Under the pieces are notes generated by a model. That model was not told the DNA's origin, did no database searches, and saw nothing but the letters and a program-made list of their open reading frames with translations. Made by a program: the position numbers and the translations under genes. Positions 6,930-14,600 of a stretch of 25,466 nucleotides of DNA are shown here, one piece after another (the stretch's first letter is position 1; each line of letters opens with the position of its first letter). The stretch lies in contig JBBQNE010000031.1 in NCBI GenBank assembly GCA_038329675.1, forward strand, positions 1-25,466. Direction: 5' to 3'. This DNA comes from JANXVY01 sp038329675 (GTDB lineage: Bacteria; Pseudomonadota; Alphaproteobacteria; Rhizobiales; Hyphomicrobiaceae).

Positions 6930-8393
6930 ATGAAGCAACACGCCGGATCGGGACCCGATACGGACAGCCGCCTGCGGCTCGTCACCACCGTTCGGCTCCG
7001 TTGGATTGCGATCCTTGGACAGCTCATCACCGTCGTCGTTATCGCGCTGGTGTTCGAGTTCCCGCTTCCGCTGGGTCTATGCTTGGCCTGCATCGCCCTA
7101 TCGGCGTGGCTTAACGTATTCCTGGCCCTGCGTTTTTCCGCCCGCCATCGGCTATCTAGCCGTTGGCTGACAGCCATGCTCGCCTACGACCTCGCCCAAT
7201 TGTCAGCATTGCTCTACCTGACCGGCGGGATGCAGAACCCGTTTGCGATGCTGATTATCGTTCCCGTTACAGTTTCAGCTGGATCGCTTCAGGCCAAAAA
7301 CACGCTGTTTCTTGGCGGGCTGACGGTCGCCGCCATCGCCGTGCTCTACACCAGCCATTTCCCGCTCCCGTGGTTCCCAGGCATGCGTCTCGACCTGCCG
7401 CTGGTCTACCAGTTCGGGATGCTCGCCGCCGTCGCAGCCTCGCTCCTCTTCATGTCGCTCTATGCTTGGCGTCTCGCCCGCGAGGGCCGCCAGATGTCGG
7501 CGGCACTTGCAGCAACCGACATGGTCCTCGCGCGTGAACAAAAGCTCCACGCTCTAGACGGCCTCGCGGCCGCTGCCGCCCATGAACTCGGCACGCCGCT
7601 ATCAACAATCGTTCTCGTTGCCAAAGAACTTGAGCGCGATCCGGCGACGTCGCCTGCCATGAAAGAAGACCTCGAACTATTGCGATCGCAGGCCCTACGC
7701 TGTCGCGAAATCCTAACCAAGCTGACCCGCAAACCATCCGAGCAAGACCCGCTGCACGGGCACCTGTCCGTGCGCGAAATTATAGACGAGGCAGCCGGTC
7801 CCTACCGCGACCACGGGACGTTCATTTCGATCCGATCGGCGCCAAAAGACCCCGGCAGCCCAGGTGCCGCCGAGCCGTTCGCCCTTCGCCGTCCAGGCGT
7901 GATTTACGGCCTTGGCAACATCATCGAGAATGCCATCGACTTCGCCTTGGAGCGCGTCGACATCAGCGCGGAATGGAATGACAAGACGGTCGAGATCACA
8001 GTGATGGACGACGGCCCGGGCTTTCCTGTCGACCTGATCGACACCCTGGGCGAACCTTACGTTACGACGCGATCATCGGGCGGCAGAATGGGCGACCGCG
8101 AGAGCACCGGGATGGGGCTCGGTTTCTTCATCGCGAACACGCTGCTAGAGCGGTCCGGCGCGAGTATTCACTTGTCGAACCGTAACACATCAAAACACGC
8201 CGAACCCAAACACCTGTCAGCTCCCGGTCCGCAAGCTAGCGATCCGTCAGCCGCAAAACCTGGCCCGCCCGTAGCAGTGACCCCACGGCGGGGCGCGATC
8301 GTGCGGATCATCTGGCCGCGATCAGCATTTGATGCGCCAGCCGAGGGCCGAACCTTCCTGCCGGGCACGGCCCGAACGCCCGAGACCGTCTAA
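6930..8393 (+). CDS. regB: Redox-sensing histidine kinase RegB (PrrB/ActS)
   Basis: This inner-membrane sensor kinase is 487 aa from ATG 6930. The N-terminal half holds about six helices. The quinone-associated motif GGxxNPF is present as GGMQNPF (residues 99-105). The H-box AAAHELGTPLSTI has the phospho-accepting His218. The redox-active Cys of the family is in LRCREIL (Cys258). The ATPase domain has the N-box NIIENA, DDGPGF and GMGLGFF. The family senses respiratory redox state and quinones and phosphorylates RegA, which controls energy, carbon and nitrogen genes. A Pro/Ala-rich insert of about 35 residues lies before the last strand (about 418-455), unusual for RegB. Start is uncertain: TTG 6915 has GGAG 9 nt upstream, and TTG 6894 is also in frame. 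Identity is very sure. Confidence 0.93.
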   Translation: MKQHAGSGPDTDSRLRLVTTVRLRWIAILGQLITVVVIALVFEFPLPLGLCLACIALSAWLNVFLALRFSARHRLSSRWLTAMLAYDLAQLSALLYLTGGMQNPFAMLIIVPVTVSAGSLQAKNTLFLGGLTVAAIAVLYTSHFPLPWFPGMRLDLPLVYQFGMLAAVAASLLFMSLYAWRLAREGRQMSAALAATDMVLAREQKLHALDGLAAAAAHELGTPLSTIVLVAKELERDPATSPAMKEDLELLRSQALRCREILTKLTRKPSEQDPLHGHLSVREIIDEAAGPYRDHGTFISIRSAPKDPGSPGAAEPFALRRPGVIYGLGNIIENAIDFALERVDISAEWNDKTVEITVMDDGPGFPVDLIDTLGEPYVTTRSSGGRMGDRESTGMGLGFFIANTLLERSGASIHLSNRNTSKHAEPKHLSAPGPQASDPSAAKPGPPVAVTPRRGAIVRIIWPRSAFDAPAEGRTFLPGTARTPETV

Positions 8394-8604
8394 CATTGGT
8401 GGCCCTGAACCCGCCAGCGCCCCAGCCCTTCAACAAGGCCCCGCCCTGCGACAACAATAAAATGGGCGCGCAACCAGCCGGTCGCACGCCAAAGGTCAAC
8501 GGCCGCCGCGTCCGATTAATTATGAGGCCTCAAACCTTGGGATGAGCCCGTTAACCCATCCGCCGCCGCCGCCCAGACCTTGCGCTGGTGCGACCGGCTG
8601 ACAC

Positions 8605-8623
8605 GTGGCATGGAACGTGCCAC
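8605..8623. promoter_or_regulatory. Inverted repeat in the regA leader
   Basis: GTGGCA (8605-8610) and TGCCAC (8618-8623) form a perfect 6-bp inverted repeat with a 7-nt spacer, centred about 70 nt upstream of the regA start. It could be an operator, possibly for autoregulation, or a short RNA hairpin. No protein can be assigned from sequence. Confidence 0.4.
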
Positions 8624-8685
8624 ATTGCCGTCACAAGCTACACATCGCCCCGCCGTTCGGCGTGCGCGCCCCAGGAGATACAGAC

Positions 8686-9252
8686 GTGACCACCGAAGAC
8701 CTCTCGTTCCGGCAAGACGAATTGCCGGATGACCGCTCGCTCATTTGCGTTGACGACGATCGCGCGTTCTTGCAGCGCCTCGTCCGGGCCATGGAAACCC
8801 GCGGCTTTGAAGTCCGCTTCGCCCATTCCGTCGGTGAAGGCATTGACCTCATCCGAGAAAAGGCACCAGCCTTTGCTGTCGTCGATATGCGCCTCGAAGA
8901 TGGCAATGGCCTCGACGTCATCGCCGAGCTGAACAAAGTCCGCCCGGACGCCCGCGCCATCGTGCTGACGGGTTACGGCAACATCGCGACCGCCGTCTCC
9001 GCCGTGAAGCTTGGCGCCGTTGACTATTTAGCCAAACCCGCCGACGCCGACGACATCACCGACAGCCTCCTCGCGCCAATAGACAGCAAGGCGCCACCGC
9101 CGGAAAATCCCATGTCGGCCGACCGTGTCCGCTGGGAGCACATCCAGCGCGTCTACGAACTCTGCAATCGCAACGTTTCAGAGACCGCGCGTCGCCTCAA
9201 CATGCACCGCCGGACCTTGCAACGGATCCTCGCCAAGCGCGCACCGAAGTAG
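8686..9252 (+). CDS. regA: Redox response regulator RegA (PrrA/ActR)
   Basis: This cytoplasmic DNA-binding response regulator is 188 aa, the normal family size. The receiver domain has the acidic triad DDD at residues 23-25, the phospho-accepting Asp67 in VVDMRLEDGNG, Thr in VLTGYG and Lys in YLAKPAD. After a short Pro-rich linker, the C-terminal Fis-type helix-turn-helix (about 160-185) reads NVSETARRLNMHRRTLQRIL, which is nearly invariant in RegA. Phosphorylated by RegB, it activates or represses respiration, carbon and nitrogen fixation genes in related bacteria. GTG 8686 has AGGAG 8 nt upstream and gives the expected length; a TTG or ATG upstream would add an unrelated tail. The 292-nt gap after regB with its own inverted repeat suggests a separate promoter. 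Confidence 0.95.
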   Translation: MTTEDLSFRQDELPDDRSLICVDDDRAFLQRLVRAMETRGFEVRFAHSVGEGIDLIREKAPAFAVVDMRLEDGNGLDVIAELNKVRPDARAIVLTGYGNIATAVSAVKLGAVDYLAKPADADDITDSLLAPIDSKAPPPENPMSADRVRWEHIQRVYELCNRNVSETARRLNMHRRTLQRILAKRAPK

Positions 9253-9256
9253 CCGC

Positions 9257-9292
9257 GCTAGCGATAGTCGGCTTCGGCCACGCTTGGCTAGC
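9257..9292 (+). terminator. Hairpin after regA, possible terminator
   Basis: GCTAGC at 9257-9262 and 9287-9292 can pair around an inner GGC-TTCG-GCC hairpin (9270-9279), with 7-nt internal loops on both sides. The TTCG tetraloop and the place just after the regA stop suggest an RNA hairpin. There is no T-run, so it may only be a 3' stabiliser. Confidence 0.35.
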
Positions 9293-9390
9293 AAACCACA
9301 CCCGATCGCGAGCTTAGATTGCAGACGCTCGCAACCTGTTGCTATTGACGATGGCCGGGTCTGTGAGTGTGCGGTTGTGGGGGTAGCGTC

Positions 9391-11370
9391 ATGGTAAGCG
9401 GGCGAGGGGCAGGCCGACAGATGGCAACGGGCGGACGAGACGCCGCGCCGCCAAACTGGGGCTGGATCGTCGACTACCTGTTCGGGCGTAATACGCTGAT
9501 CGCCATCGCTTCGATCATGCTCCTGCTCATCTCCGGGTTCGCCACCTGGAGCGGCATGAACGACTTTATCGTTGGCGCCTCTCAATCGTCCGCAAAAGGC
9601 ACGCAGGTCACCGAGGGCTTCTCGGTCTCCCACCACAGCCTTGTCGTCTTCATCACGGTCGCGCTGACGTTCTTGATGTGGCTGTCTTTGCGCGAGGCAA
9701 TCGGCGCCCAGCGCCGGATCATCGAGCGCCTCGTCACTTGGCCGCTTTATATTTTCTTGGCCCTATGGTCGATCGGCTTTGGCTACGGCTTCTGGTGGAG
9801 CTTGATCGCGGGCGAAGAAGCGACGCGCAACAGCATGAGCGCTCTTCAAGAAGACGCCCGCACGGCCACCGGCTCGATCTCGGCACGGCTCGACGCCGTC
9901 AAAGCGCAGGTCGACGGCTTCGTTGCTTGGTCCGAAAGCCAAATGCAACGCGAGGAGGCGAGCGGCGGCAGTTGCGGTATCGCCTCTGGGGCTGGCCGCG
10001 GCCCGCTCTACAACGCCCGCCGCTCGACACGCGATAGCGTGGCTTCGCTACGCGAGACCATCGCCAATTCCTGGCTGAGCCCCGTCAACGTCGAGCTTGA
10101 ACAGCTCAAGAAAGTCGGCGTCGTCACCGACGGCGCTACCCCCGCTGAACGCCAGAGAAACTTCGAAGCCGTCTCGGCTCAAGTGCGCGGATCGGCCCGC
10201 GCGATTGCCCAGCGCTCCAACGAACTTGGCAAATCGACGGCATCAGAATTGCGCGCGCTGGCCGATAGCGTTTCCGTTCCGCCCGGCCAGCCGGGCTTTG
10301 GCTGTTATGACCCGACGCTCGCCCAGCGTCTGCGCCAAGCCGCCGAACAGTCGGCCGTTCCAGCCTCGATCGTCCTGCGCGACGCCGCCTTTAACGAGGG
10401 GCCCGCCGGCGTTGCCAACGCGGTCAAGAACCTGTGGTCGAACCTCGGCTCGTACCTGTACAGCACCGTCACTTGGGCCTTTACGGGCAAAACCAGCACA
10501 ACAACAACCGGCGAGCCGATTACTGGCCGCGACGTGATCGCACTGCTCGCAACGATCGGCATCGACCTTGGCCTGTTTGTGCTCGCGCTGTTAAACCCAC
10601 CGTCAGTCGGGCCGGTACGCCGCGATGCCCTGGCCGAGCAACAGGCCCGCCTGCACGTCGCCGACCCCAAAGTCGTCCGCCAGATCGAAGCGGCGATCCA
10701 AACGGCAATCCGCCGTGCGCCAGATGTCGATATCGAATGGGTCCGGCAGCATTTTCTGCATCACAACGGCTCAAGTTACTTCGTCATCCCCAACCTCTAT
10801 TCGGCCAAACGCGACGGTCCTGATAGCAAGAAAGAAGAACTCCGCGCGCTTGCCATGAACCAGCTTGCTGGCGTGTTCGACGATTTGAAACTGGTCCGAG
10901 CCCTGTCGCCCGACCAGCTGCTTGAATTCGGCCGTGAAGAACAGCGTATCAGCTACACCGACCTGTCCGTTTTCCGCACGAGTGATGGTAAGGCGCTCGC
11001 TGCGCCAACCGGAGGACGGCTTGGAGGACTGTTCGGCCGCAAACAAACCGACGTGGTCGCCGTCGCCGATGAGCCCACCGTCGGCGCGCAAGCTGGCAAA
11101 CGCATTCGCAACCACGGCCTGTTGTCGAAGTCCCAGCGCACACTCGACATCGCTGGCTGGACGCCCGAAGCCCAGGCCGACGTCGAGATCTTCCAACTGG
11201 TCGACGTCGAGGGCCTAACGCCACTCCTTGCCGTGCTCAGCGAAGCGACGCTCGATCGCGGCATCGGCATCGGCATCGGTCAGGCGACGACCACGACGTC
11301 CAACTTCGCCGACCCGCCTATCGACCCCATTGCGTCAAAAATGGCGTCAATGACACGCCCGTCCACTTGA
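9391..11370 (+). CDS. Unrecognised membrane protein with large periplasmic helical domain
   Basis: I do not recognise this 659-aa protein. Three hydrophobic helices lie near residues 34-54, 83-100 and 115-137, and a fourth near 381-402. By topology the ~240 residues between helix 3 and helix 4 should be on one side, probably periplasmic. That stretch is rich in Ala, Gln, Glu and Arg with heptad-like segments, and has just two Cys (about 195 and 305) that could form a disulfide. The C-terminal ~255 residues are soluble and probably cytoplasmic, mixed in charge, with WVRQHFLHHNGSSYFVIP and a Gly-Ile repeat near the end. ATG 9391 follows a G-rich stretch; ATG 9421 is equally plausible. It lies 138 nt after regA on the same strand with a hairpin between, so it is probably independent. 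It could be a signalling or scaffold protein, but nothing shows this. Confidence 0.8.
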   Translation: MVSGRGAGRQMATGGRDAAPPNWGWIVDYLFGRNTLIAIASIMLLLISGFATWSGMNDFIVGASQSSAKGTQVTEGFSVSHHSLVVFITVALTFLMWLSLREAIGAQRRIIERLVTWPLYIFLALWSIGFGYGFWWSLIAGEEATRNSMSALQEDARTATGSISARLDAVKAQVDGFVAWSESQMQREEASGGSCGIASGAGRGPLYNARRSTRDSVASLRETIANSWLSPVNVELEQLKKVGVVTDGATPAERQRNFEAVSAQVRGSARAIAQRSNELGKSTASELRALADSVSVPPGQPGFGCYDPTLAQRLRQAAEQSAVPASIVLRDAAFNEGPAGVANAVKNLWSNLGSYLYSTVTWAFTGKTSTTTTGEPITGRDVIALLATIGIDLGLFVLALLNPPSVGPVRRDALAEQQARLHVADPKVVRQIEAAIQTAIRRAPDVDIEWVRQHFLHHNGSSYFVIPNLYSAKRDGPDSKKEELRALAMNQLAGVFDDLKLVRALSPDQLLEFGREEQRISYTDLSVFRTSDGKALAAPTGGRLGGLFGRKQTDVVAVADEPTVGAQAGKRIRNHGLLSKSQRTLDIAGWTPEAQADVEIFQLVDVEGLTPLLAVLSEATLDRGIGIGIGQATTTTSNFADPPIDPIASKMASMTRPST

Positions 11371-11608
11371 GCACCCAGAAATTGCTTAAGCCGGTGAAAC
11401 AAAACAATTTATCAATTTTTCCCCATAGCGCCGTAAGAGATGGATAATCGGTGCAAGATCAGACGGTTACGACGCGCGGCCCGACATCAGGTCGCGCCAA
11501 CCTTAACGCAACCGCCCACCGCTTGACGCTGCACGATGCGTCATGACATCGGATGGGTGCCAGCCCGACCCACGCCCCGCCTCACCATCGCCACCGCGAG
11601 ACCCGCCC

Positions 11609-13120
11609 ATGAACGCTCCAGCCATGCTCAACGTCATCGAAAATGACATCGGCGGGAAGCGCACCGCGTCCGCAAGCGGCCGGTATCAGGACGTCCACAA
11701 CCCCGCCACGGGTCAGGTAACCGCCAAAGTCGTCCTGTCATCTTCAGCCGATGTCGACGCCGCCGTCGCCGCAGCCAAGGCAGCGTTTCCAGCCTGGGCC
11801 GACGTACCCCCAATCCGCCGCGCGCGACTGATGAACCGCTTTCTTGCGTTGATGAACGAGCACAAGGAGAGCCTCGCCCGCGCCATCACCGCCGAGCACG
11901 GTAAGGTCATCACGGATGCCCGCGGCGAGGTCGAGCGCGGGATCGACATCGTCGAATTCGCCTGCGGCATCCCGCAATTGCTAAAAGGTGACTTCACAGA
12001 TCAAGTCTCGACCGGCATCGATAACTGGACGTTCCGCCAGCCGCTCGGCGTCGTCGCTGGCATAACGCCGTTCAATTTCCCCGTGATGGTGCCTGCCTGG
12101 ATGTACCCGGTCGCGATCGCGTGCGGGAATACGTTCGTTTTGAAGCCATCGCCGATCGACCCGACCCCGTCGCTGATCGTCGCCGACCTGATCAAAAAAG
12201 CTGGTTTCCCCGATGGCGTCTTCAACGTCATCCAGGGCGAAAAAACCTCAGTCGACGCCCTGTTGACTCACCCCGACGTTGCGGCCATCTCGTTCGTCGG
12301 CTCAACCCCGATCGCCAACTACGTCTACGAGACAGGCGCGCGGCACGGAAAGCGCGTGCAGGCGCTCGGGGGAGCGAAAAACCACCTCGTCGTCATGCCC
12401 GACGCCGACATCGAAAAAACCGTCGATGCTCTGATCGGCGCCGCTTACGGCTCAGCGGGCGAGCGCTGCATGGCGATTTCGGTCGCCGTGTTTGTTGGCA
12501 CGGCAGCCGACCGCGTCCTGCCGCGCCTCACCGAAAAGGCCCGCGCGCTACGCATCGAGAATGGGGCCAACGAAACCGCCGAGATGGGCCCGATCGTGTC
12601 GGCCGCCGCACGCCAACGCATCACGGGCTATATCGACACGGGCGTCACCGAGGGCGCCAAGCTGATCGTCGACGGCCGCAACCTGAGCGTCCGCGGCTGC
12701 GAAGATGGCTTCTTCCTCGGCGCGACCTTGTTCGATCACGTCACATCCGACATGACAATTTACCGCGAAGAAATTTTCGGGCCGGTGTTGTCGTGCGTCC
12801 GCGCGCCCGACTTTGAAACCGCGCTCCACCTCGTCAACACCCACGAGTTTGGCAACGGCGTCTCGCTTTTCACCCAAGACGGCAACGTCGCCCGCGAGTT
12901 CGGCCGCCGCGTTCAGGCTGGCATGGTCGGGATAAACGTCCCGATCCCAGTGCCAATGGCGTGGCACGGATTTGGCGGCTGGAAGCGGTCTGTGTTCGGC
13001 GACATGCACGCCTATGGTGAAGAGGGCGTTCGATTTTATACCAAGCAAAAGTCGATCATGCAGCGCTGGTCACAAAGCATCGCCAAAGGCCCCGAATTCG
13101 GCATGCCCGTCGCAAAATAG
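11609..13120 (+). CDS. mmsA: Methylmalonate-semialdehyde dehydrogenase (CoA-acylating)
   Basis: This 503-aa cytoplasmic enzyme is in aldehyde dehydrogenase family 6. It oxidises methylmalonate semialdehyde or malonate semialdehyde to propionyl-CoA or acetyl-CoA with NAD and CoA, in valine, beta-alanine or inositol breakdown. Visible signatures are the ALDH Asn156 in TPFNFP, Lys179 in VLKPSP, the NAD loop FVGST, the family-6 stretch QALGGAKNHLVVMPDAD and catalytic Cys287 in GSAGERCMAI. ATG 11609 gives the usual length; an in-frame ATG at 11543 adds a Pro-rich tail without a ribosome binding site. No other valine or inositol genes are adjacent, so the substrate is not fixed by context. Confidence 0.95.
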   Translation: MNAPAMLNVIENDIGGKRTASASGRYQDVHNPATGQVTAKVVLSSSADVDAAVAAAKAAFPAWADVPPIRRARLMNRFLALMNEHKESLARAITAEHGKVITDARGEVERGIDIVEFACGIPQLLKGDFTDQVSTGIDNWTFRQPLGVVAGITPFNFPVMVPAWMYPVAIACGNTFVLKPSPIDPTPSLIVADLIKKAGFPDGVFNVIQGEKTSVDALLTHPDVAAISFVGSTPIANYVYETGARHGKRVQALGGAKNHLVVMPDADIEKTVDALIGAAYGSAGERCMAISVAVFVGTAADRVLPRLTEKARALRIENGANETAEMGPIVSAAARQRITGYIDTGVTEGAKLIVDGRNLSVRGCEDGFFLGATLFDHVTSDMTIYREEIFGPVLSCVRAPDFETALHLVNTHEFGNGVSLFTQDGNVAREFGRRVQAGMVGINVPIPVPMAWHGFGGWKRSVFGDMHAYGEEGVRFYTKQKSIMQRWSQSIAKGPEFGMPVAK

Positions 13121-13127
13121 CGGTTGG

Positions 13128-13169
13128 GTGGGCTTGTTGGCCAATCGTCCGTTCCACCCACGAGCCCAC
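13128..13169 (+). terminator. Possible terminator hairpin after mmsA
   Basis: GTGGGCTTGT (13128-13137) can pair with ACGAGCCCAC (13160-13169) over 10 bp with one G-T pair and a 22-nt loop, starting 8 nt after the mmsA stop. No T-tract follows, so intrinsic termination is uncertain. Confidence 0.35.
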
Positions 13170-13315
13170 GCCGATTCTAAAAACCGCTCGGAGTTGATGC
13201 CGATTCCTATGTTTTAAGCGGAACCACCCGCAACCCGGAACCGGGAACCCGCACGCCACAAAACCGTTGAGCCTTTACCCTGCGGCGTCGCGGGTGGCGA
13301 TCGCGTAGAGGTGTC

Positions 13316-13591
13316 ATGGATCTTGTGCTGAAACCCGACGACGAAGCCGTCCTGCGGACCGCCCGCTATACAGCCCTCACCGGCCGCGCGCACGATGTCG
13401 ACTTACCGGACCCGATCCTCGATGCGCTGTCAGAACTTTACTGGCTCGAGCGCGCCAAGATCATCAGCCGTCGCGACACGTTTGGCGTCCAGCCACGCCA
13501 CGCCTTGAGAGCCAAACCCGCCAACCCTGCAGCAGATGGCGCCGCGCCGGACCTGTTCAAGGTCCCGCTCCCAGATATCAATCCCAGCTGA
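13316..13591 (+). CDS. Small hypothetical protein (91 aa)
   Basis: This 91-aa soluble protein has no recognised domain. The N-terminal 55 residues look helical and acidic to mixed in charge (DLPDPILDALSELYWLERAK), and the C-terminal third is Pro/Ala-rich. GAGG lies 4 nt before ATG 13316, which supports translation. It ends tail to tail with arfB, overlapping its end by 14 nt. The function is unknown; the only contextual hint is that it faces the flavin reductase-arfB pair. Confidence 0.65.
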   Translation: MDLVLKPDDEAVLRTARYTALTGRAHDVDLPDPILDALSELYWLERAKIISRRDTFGVQPRHALRAKPANPAADGAAPDLFKVPLPDINPS

Positions 13592-14000
13592 CTTTCGATT
13601 GCCGAAGCTTCTTAACAACACCGCGCTTGGTTTTTTCATCGGCCCGCCGCTCGCGCGACGACCGTGACGGCTTCGTCGCAATCCTAGGCACGGGCGGCAC
13701 GGCGGCCTCGCGGATCATCTCAAACAGCCGCTCCCTCGCATCGTCTCGGTTGCGTTCCTGCGTCCGAAACCGGTTCGCCTGAATGACGAGCACGCCTTCA
13801 TCCGTCAGTCGCCGCCCAGCCAGGCGCGCCAACCGCTCTTTGATGCTTCCCGTCAACGACAGCGATGCCCGCAGGTCGAACCGCAATTCGACCGCGGTTG
13901 AAACCTTATTGACGTTCTGTCCGCCAGGACCTGACGCCCGGACGAACCGCTCCTCAAGCTCGTCGTCGCCAAGCTGAATGCGATCGGTTACGCGCCACAT
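13578..14000 (-). CDS. arfB: Peptidyl-tRNA hydrolase ArfB (ribosome rescue)
   Basis: This 140-aa class-I release-factor-like protein frees peptides from ribosomes stalled on non-stop mRNAs. The catalytic GGQ lies at residues 26-28 in SGPGGQNVNK, the family signature. Instead of codon-recognition domains, a basic, Arg/Lys-rich tail (about 105-140, with KTKRGVVKKLRQSK) is present, which in ArfB inserts into the empty mRNA channel. Length is typical of ArfB (YaeJ). ATG 14000 overlaps the last 13 nt of the flavin reductase gene, so translation is likely coupled. A longer frame reaching 14564 only reads through the flavin reductase gene in a wrong frame. Confidence 0.93.
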   Translation of the reverse strand: MWRVTDRIQLGDDELEERFVRASGPGGQNVNKVSTAVELRFDLRASLSLTGSIKERLARLAGRRLTDEGVLVIQANRFRTQERNRDDARERLFEMIREAAVPPVPRIATKPSRSSRERRADEKTKRGVVKKLRQSKVSWD

Positions 14001-14506
14001 TGGTCGACATCCGGCTCGCCGCCCGGCAGCGGCAGGTTCCAATAATCCCCGCGAAAATAGAGTAGCGGCTTGAGGTCGGCGCGGAACTCGCCAGCCAACA
14101 CAAGCCCGATGAAAATCGAATGCGTCTGGAACGTATGGTGCTCGATCACCTCGCAATCGAGGCTCGCTAGCGCATCGGCGAGGATCGGGCTGCCGGTTTG
14201 CAATGCCCTCCACGGCAGGCCCGTGAACCGCGCTTCGCCCGACAGCCCGGTTTTGCCAGCAAATCGCTCGGCGACGGATTGCTGGGCGGCCGACAGCAAG
14301 TTCACGCTGAACGCACTCGCCTGGACGATCACATCGTGGGCGCCAGCCGACCGGTTCACGCAAGCCAGGATTGTTGGCGGCGTGTCCGACAACGATGCAA
14401 CAGCCGTCGCCGTCAACCCCGCTCGCGCCCCATCGGAGCTGCACGCGATGACGCTCACCGCGCCAGCTTGGTGGCGCATGATCGCCCGGTAGTCGTCTTT
14501 GATCAT
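13988..14506 (-). CDS. Flavin reductase family protein (HpaC-like)
   Basis: This 172-aa protein of the FMN-binding flavin reductase fold reduces flavin with NAD(P)H, often as the small partner of a two-component monooxygenase. Family marks are HQAGAVSVIACS near the start, the flavin-binding stretch GLTATAVASLSDTPP, CVNRSAGAHDVI, SVNLLS and the AERFAGK helix. No monooxygenase gene is adjacent. ATG 14506 starts a normal-length protein. The gene overlaps arfB by 13 nt and lies 94 nt downstream of the FAD oxidoreductase gene, same strand, so the three may form one transcript. The substrate is unknown. Confidence 0.88.
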   Translation of the reverse strand: MIKDDYRAIMRHQAGAVSVIACSSDGARAGLTATAVASLSDTPPTILACVNRSAGAHDVIVQASAFSVNLLSAAQQSVAERFAGKTGLSGEARFTGLPWRALQTGSPILADALASLDCEVIEHHTFQTHSIFIGLVLAGEFRADLKPLLYFRGDYWNLPLPGGEPDVDQCGA

Positions 14507-14600
14507 AATAGTCCTTGGGCCATCGCGGCCAGACGACAGGGAGGAGGGCGCAGCTTGCGACCAACAGTTTAGCAGGGCACGACAGAGATGAGCTAAGCCG

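Noticed and set aside
12121..12816. 231-codon open frame on the plus strand within mmsA
   Set aside because: Arg-rich shadow of a high-GC gene in another frame; mmsA is well supported.
13235..13250. CCCGG-AA-CCGGG inverted repeat
   Set aside because: The 2-nt loop is too tight for a hairpin, and such motifs are common by chance at this GC content.
14001..14564. Longer frame upstream of arfB
   Set aside because: It lies over the flavin reductase gene in a wrong frame, and the GGQ domain starts normally at 14000.
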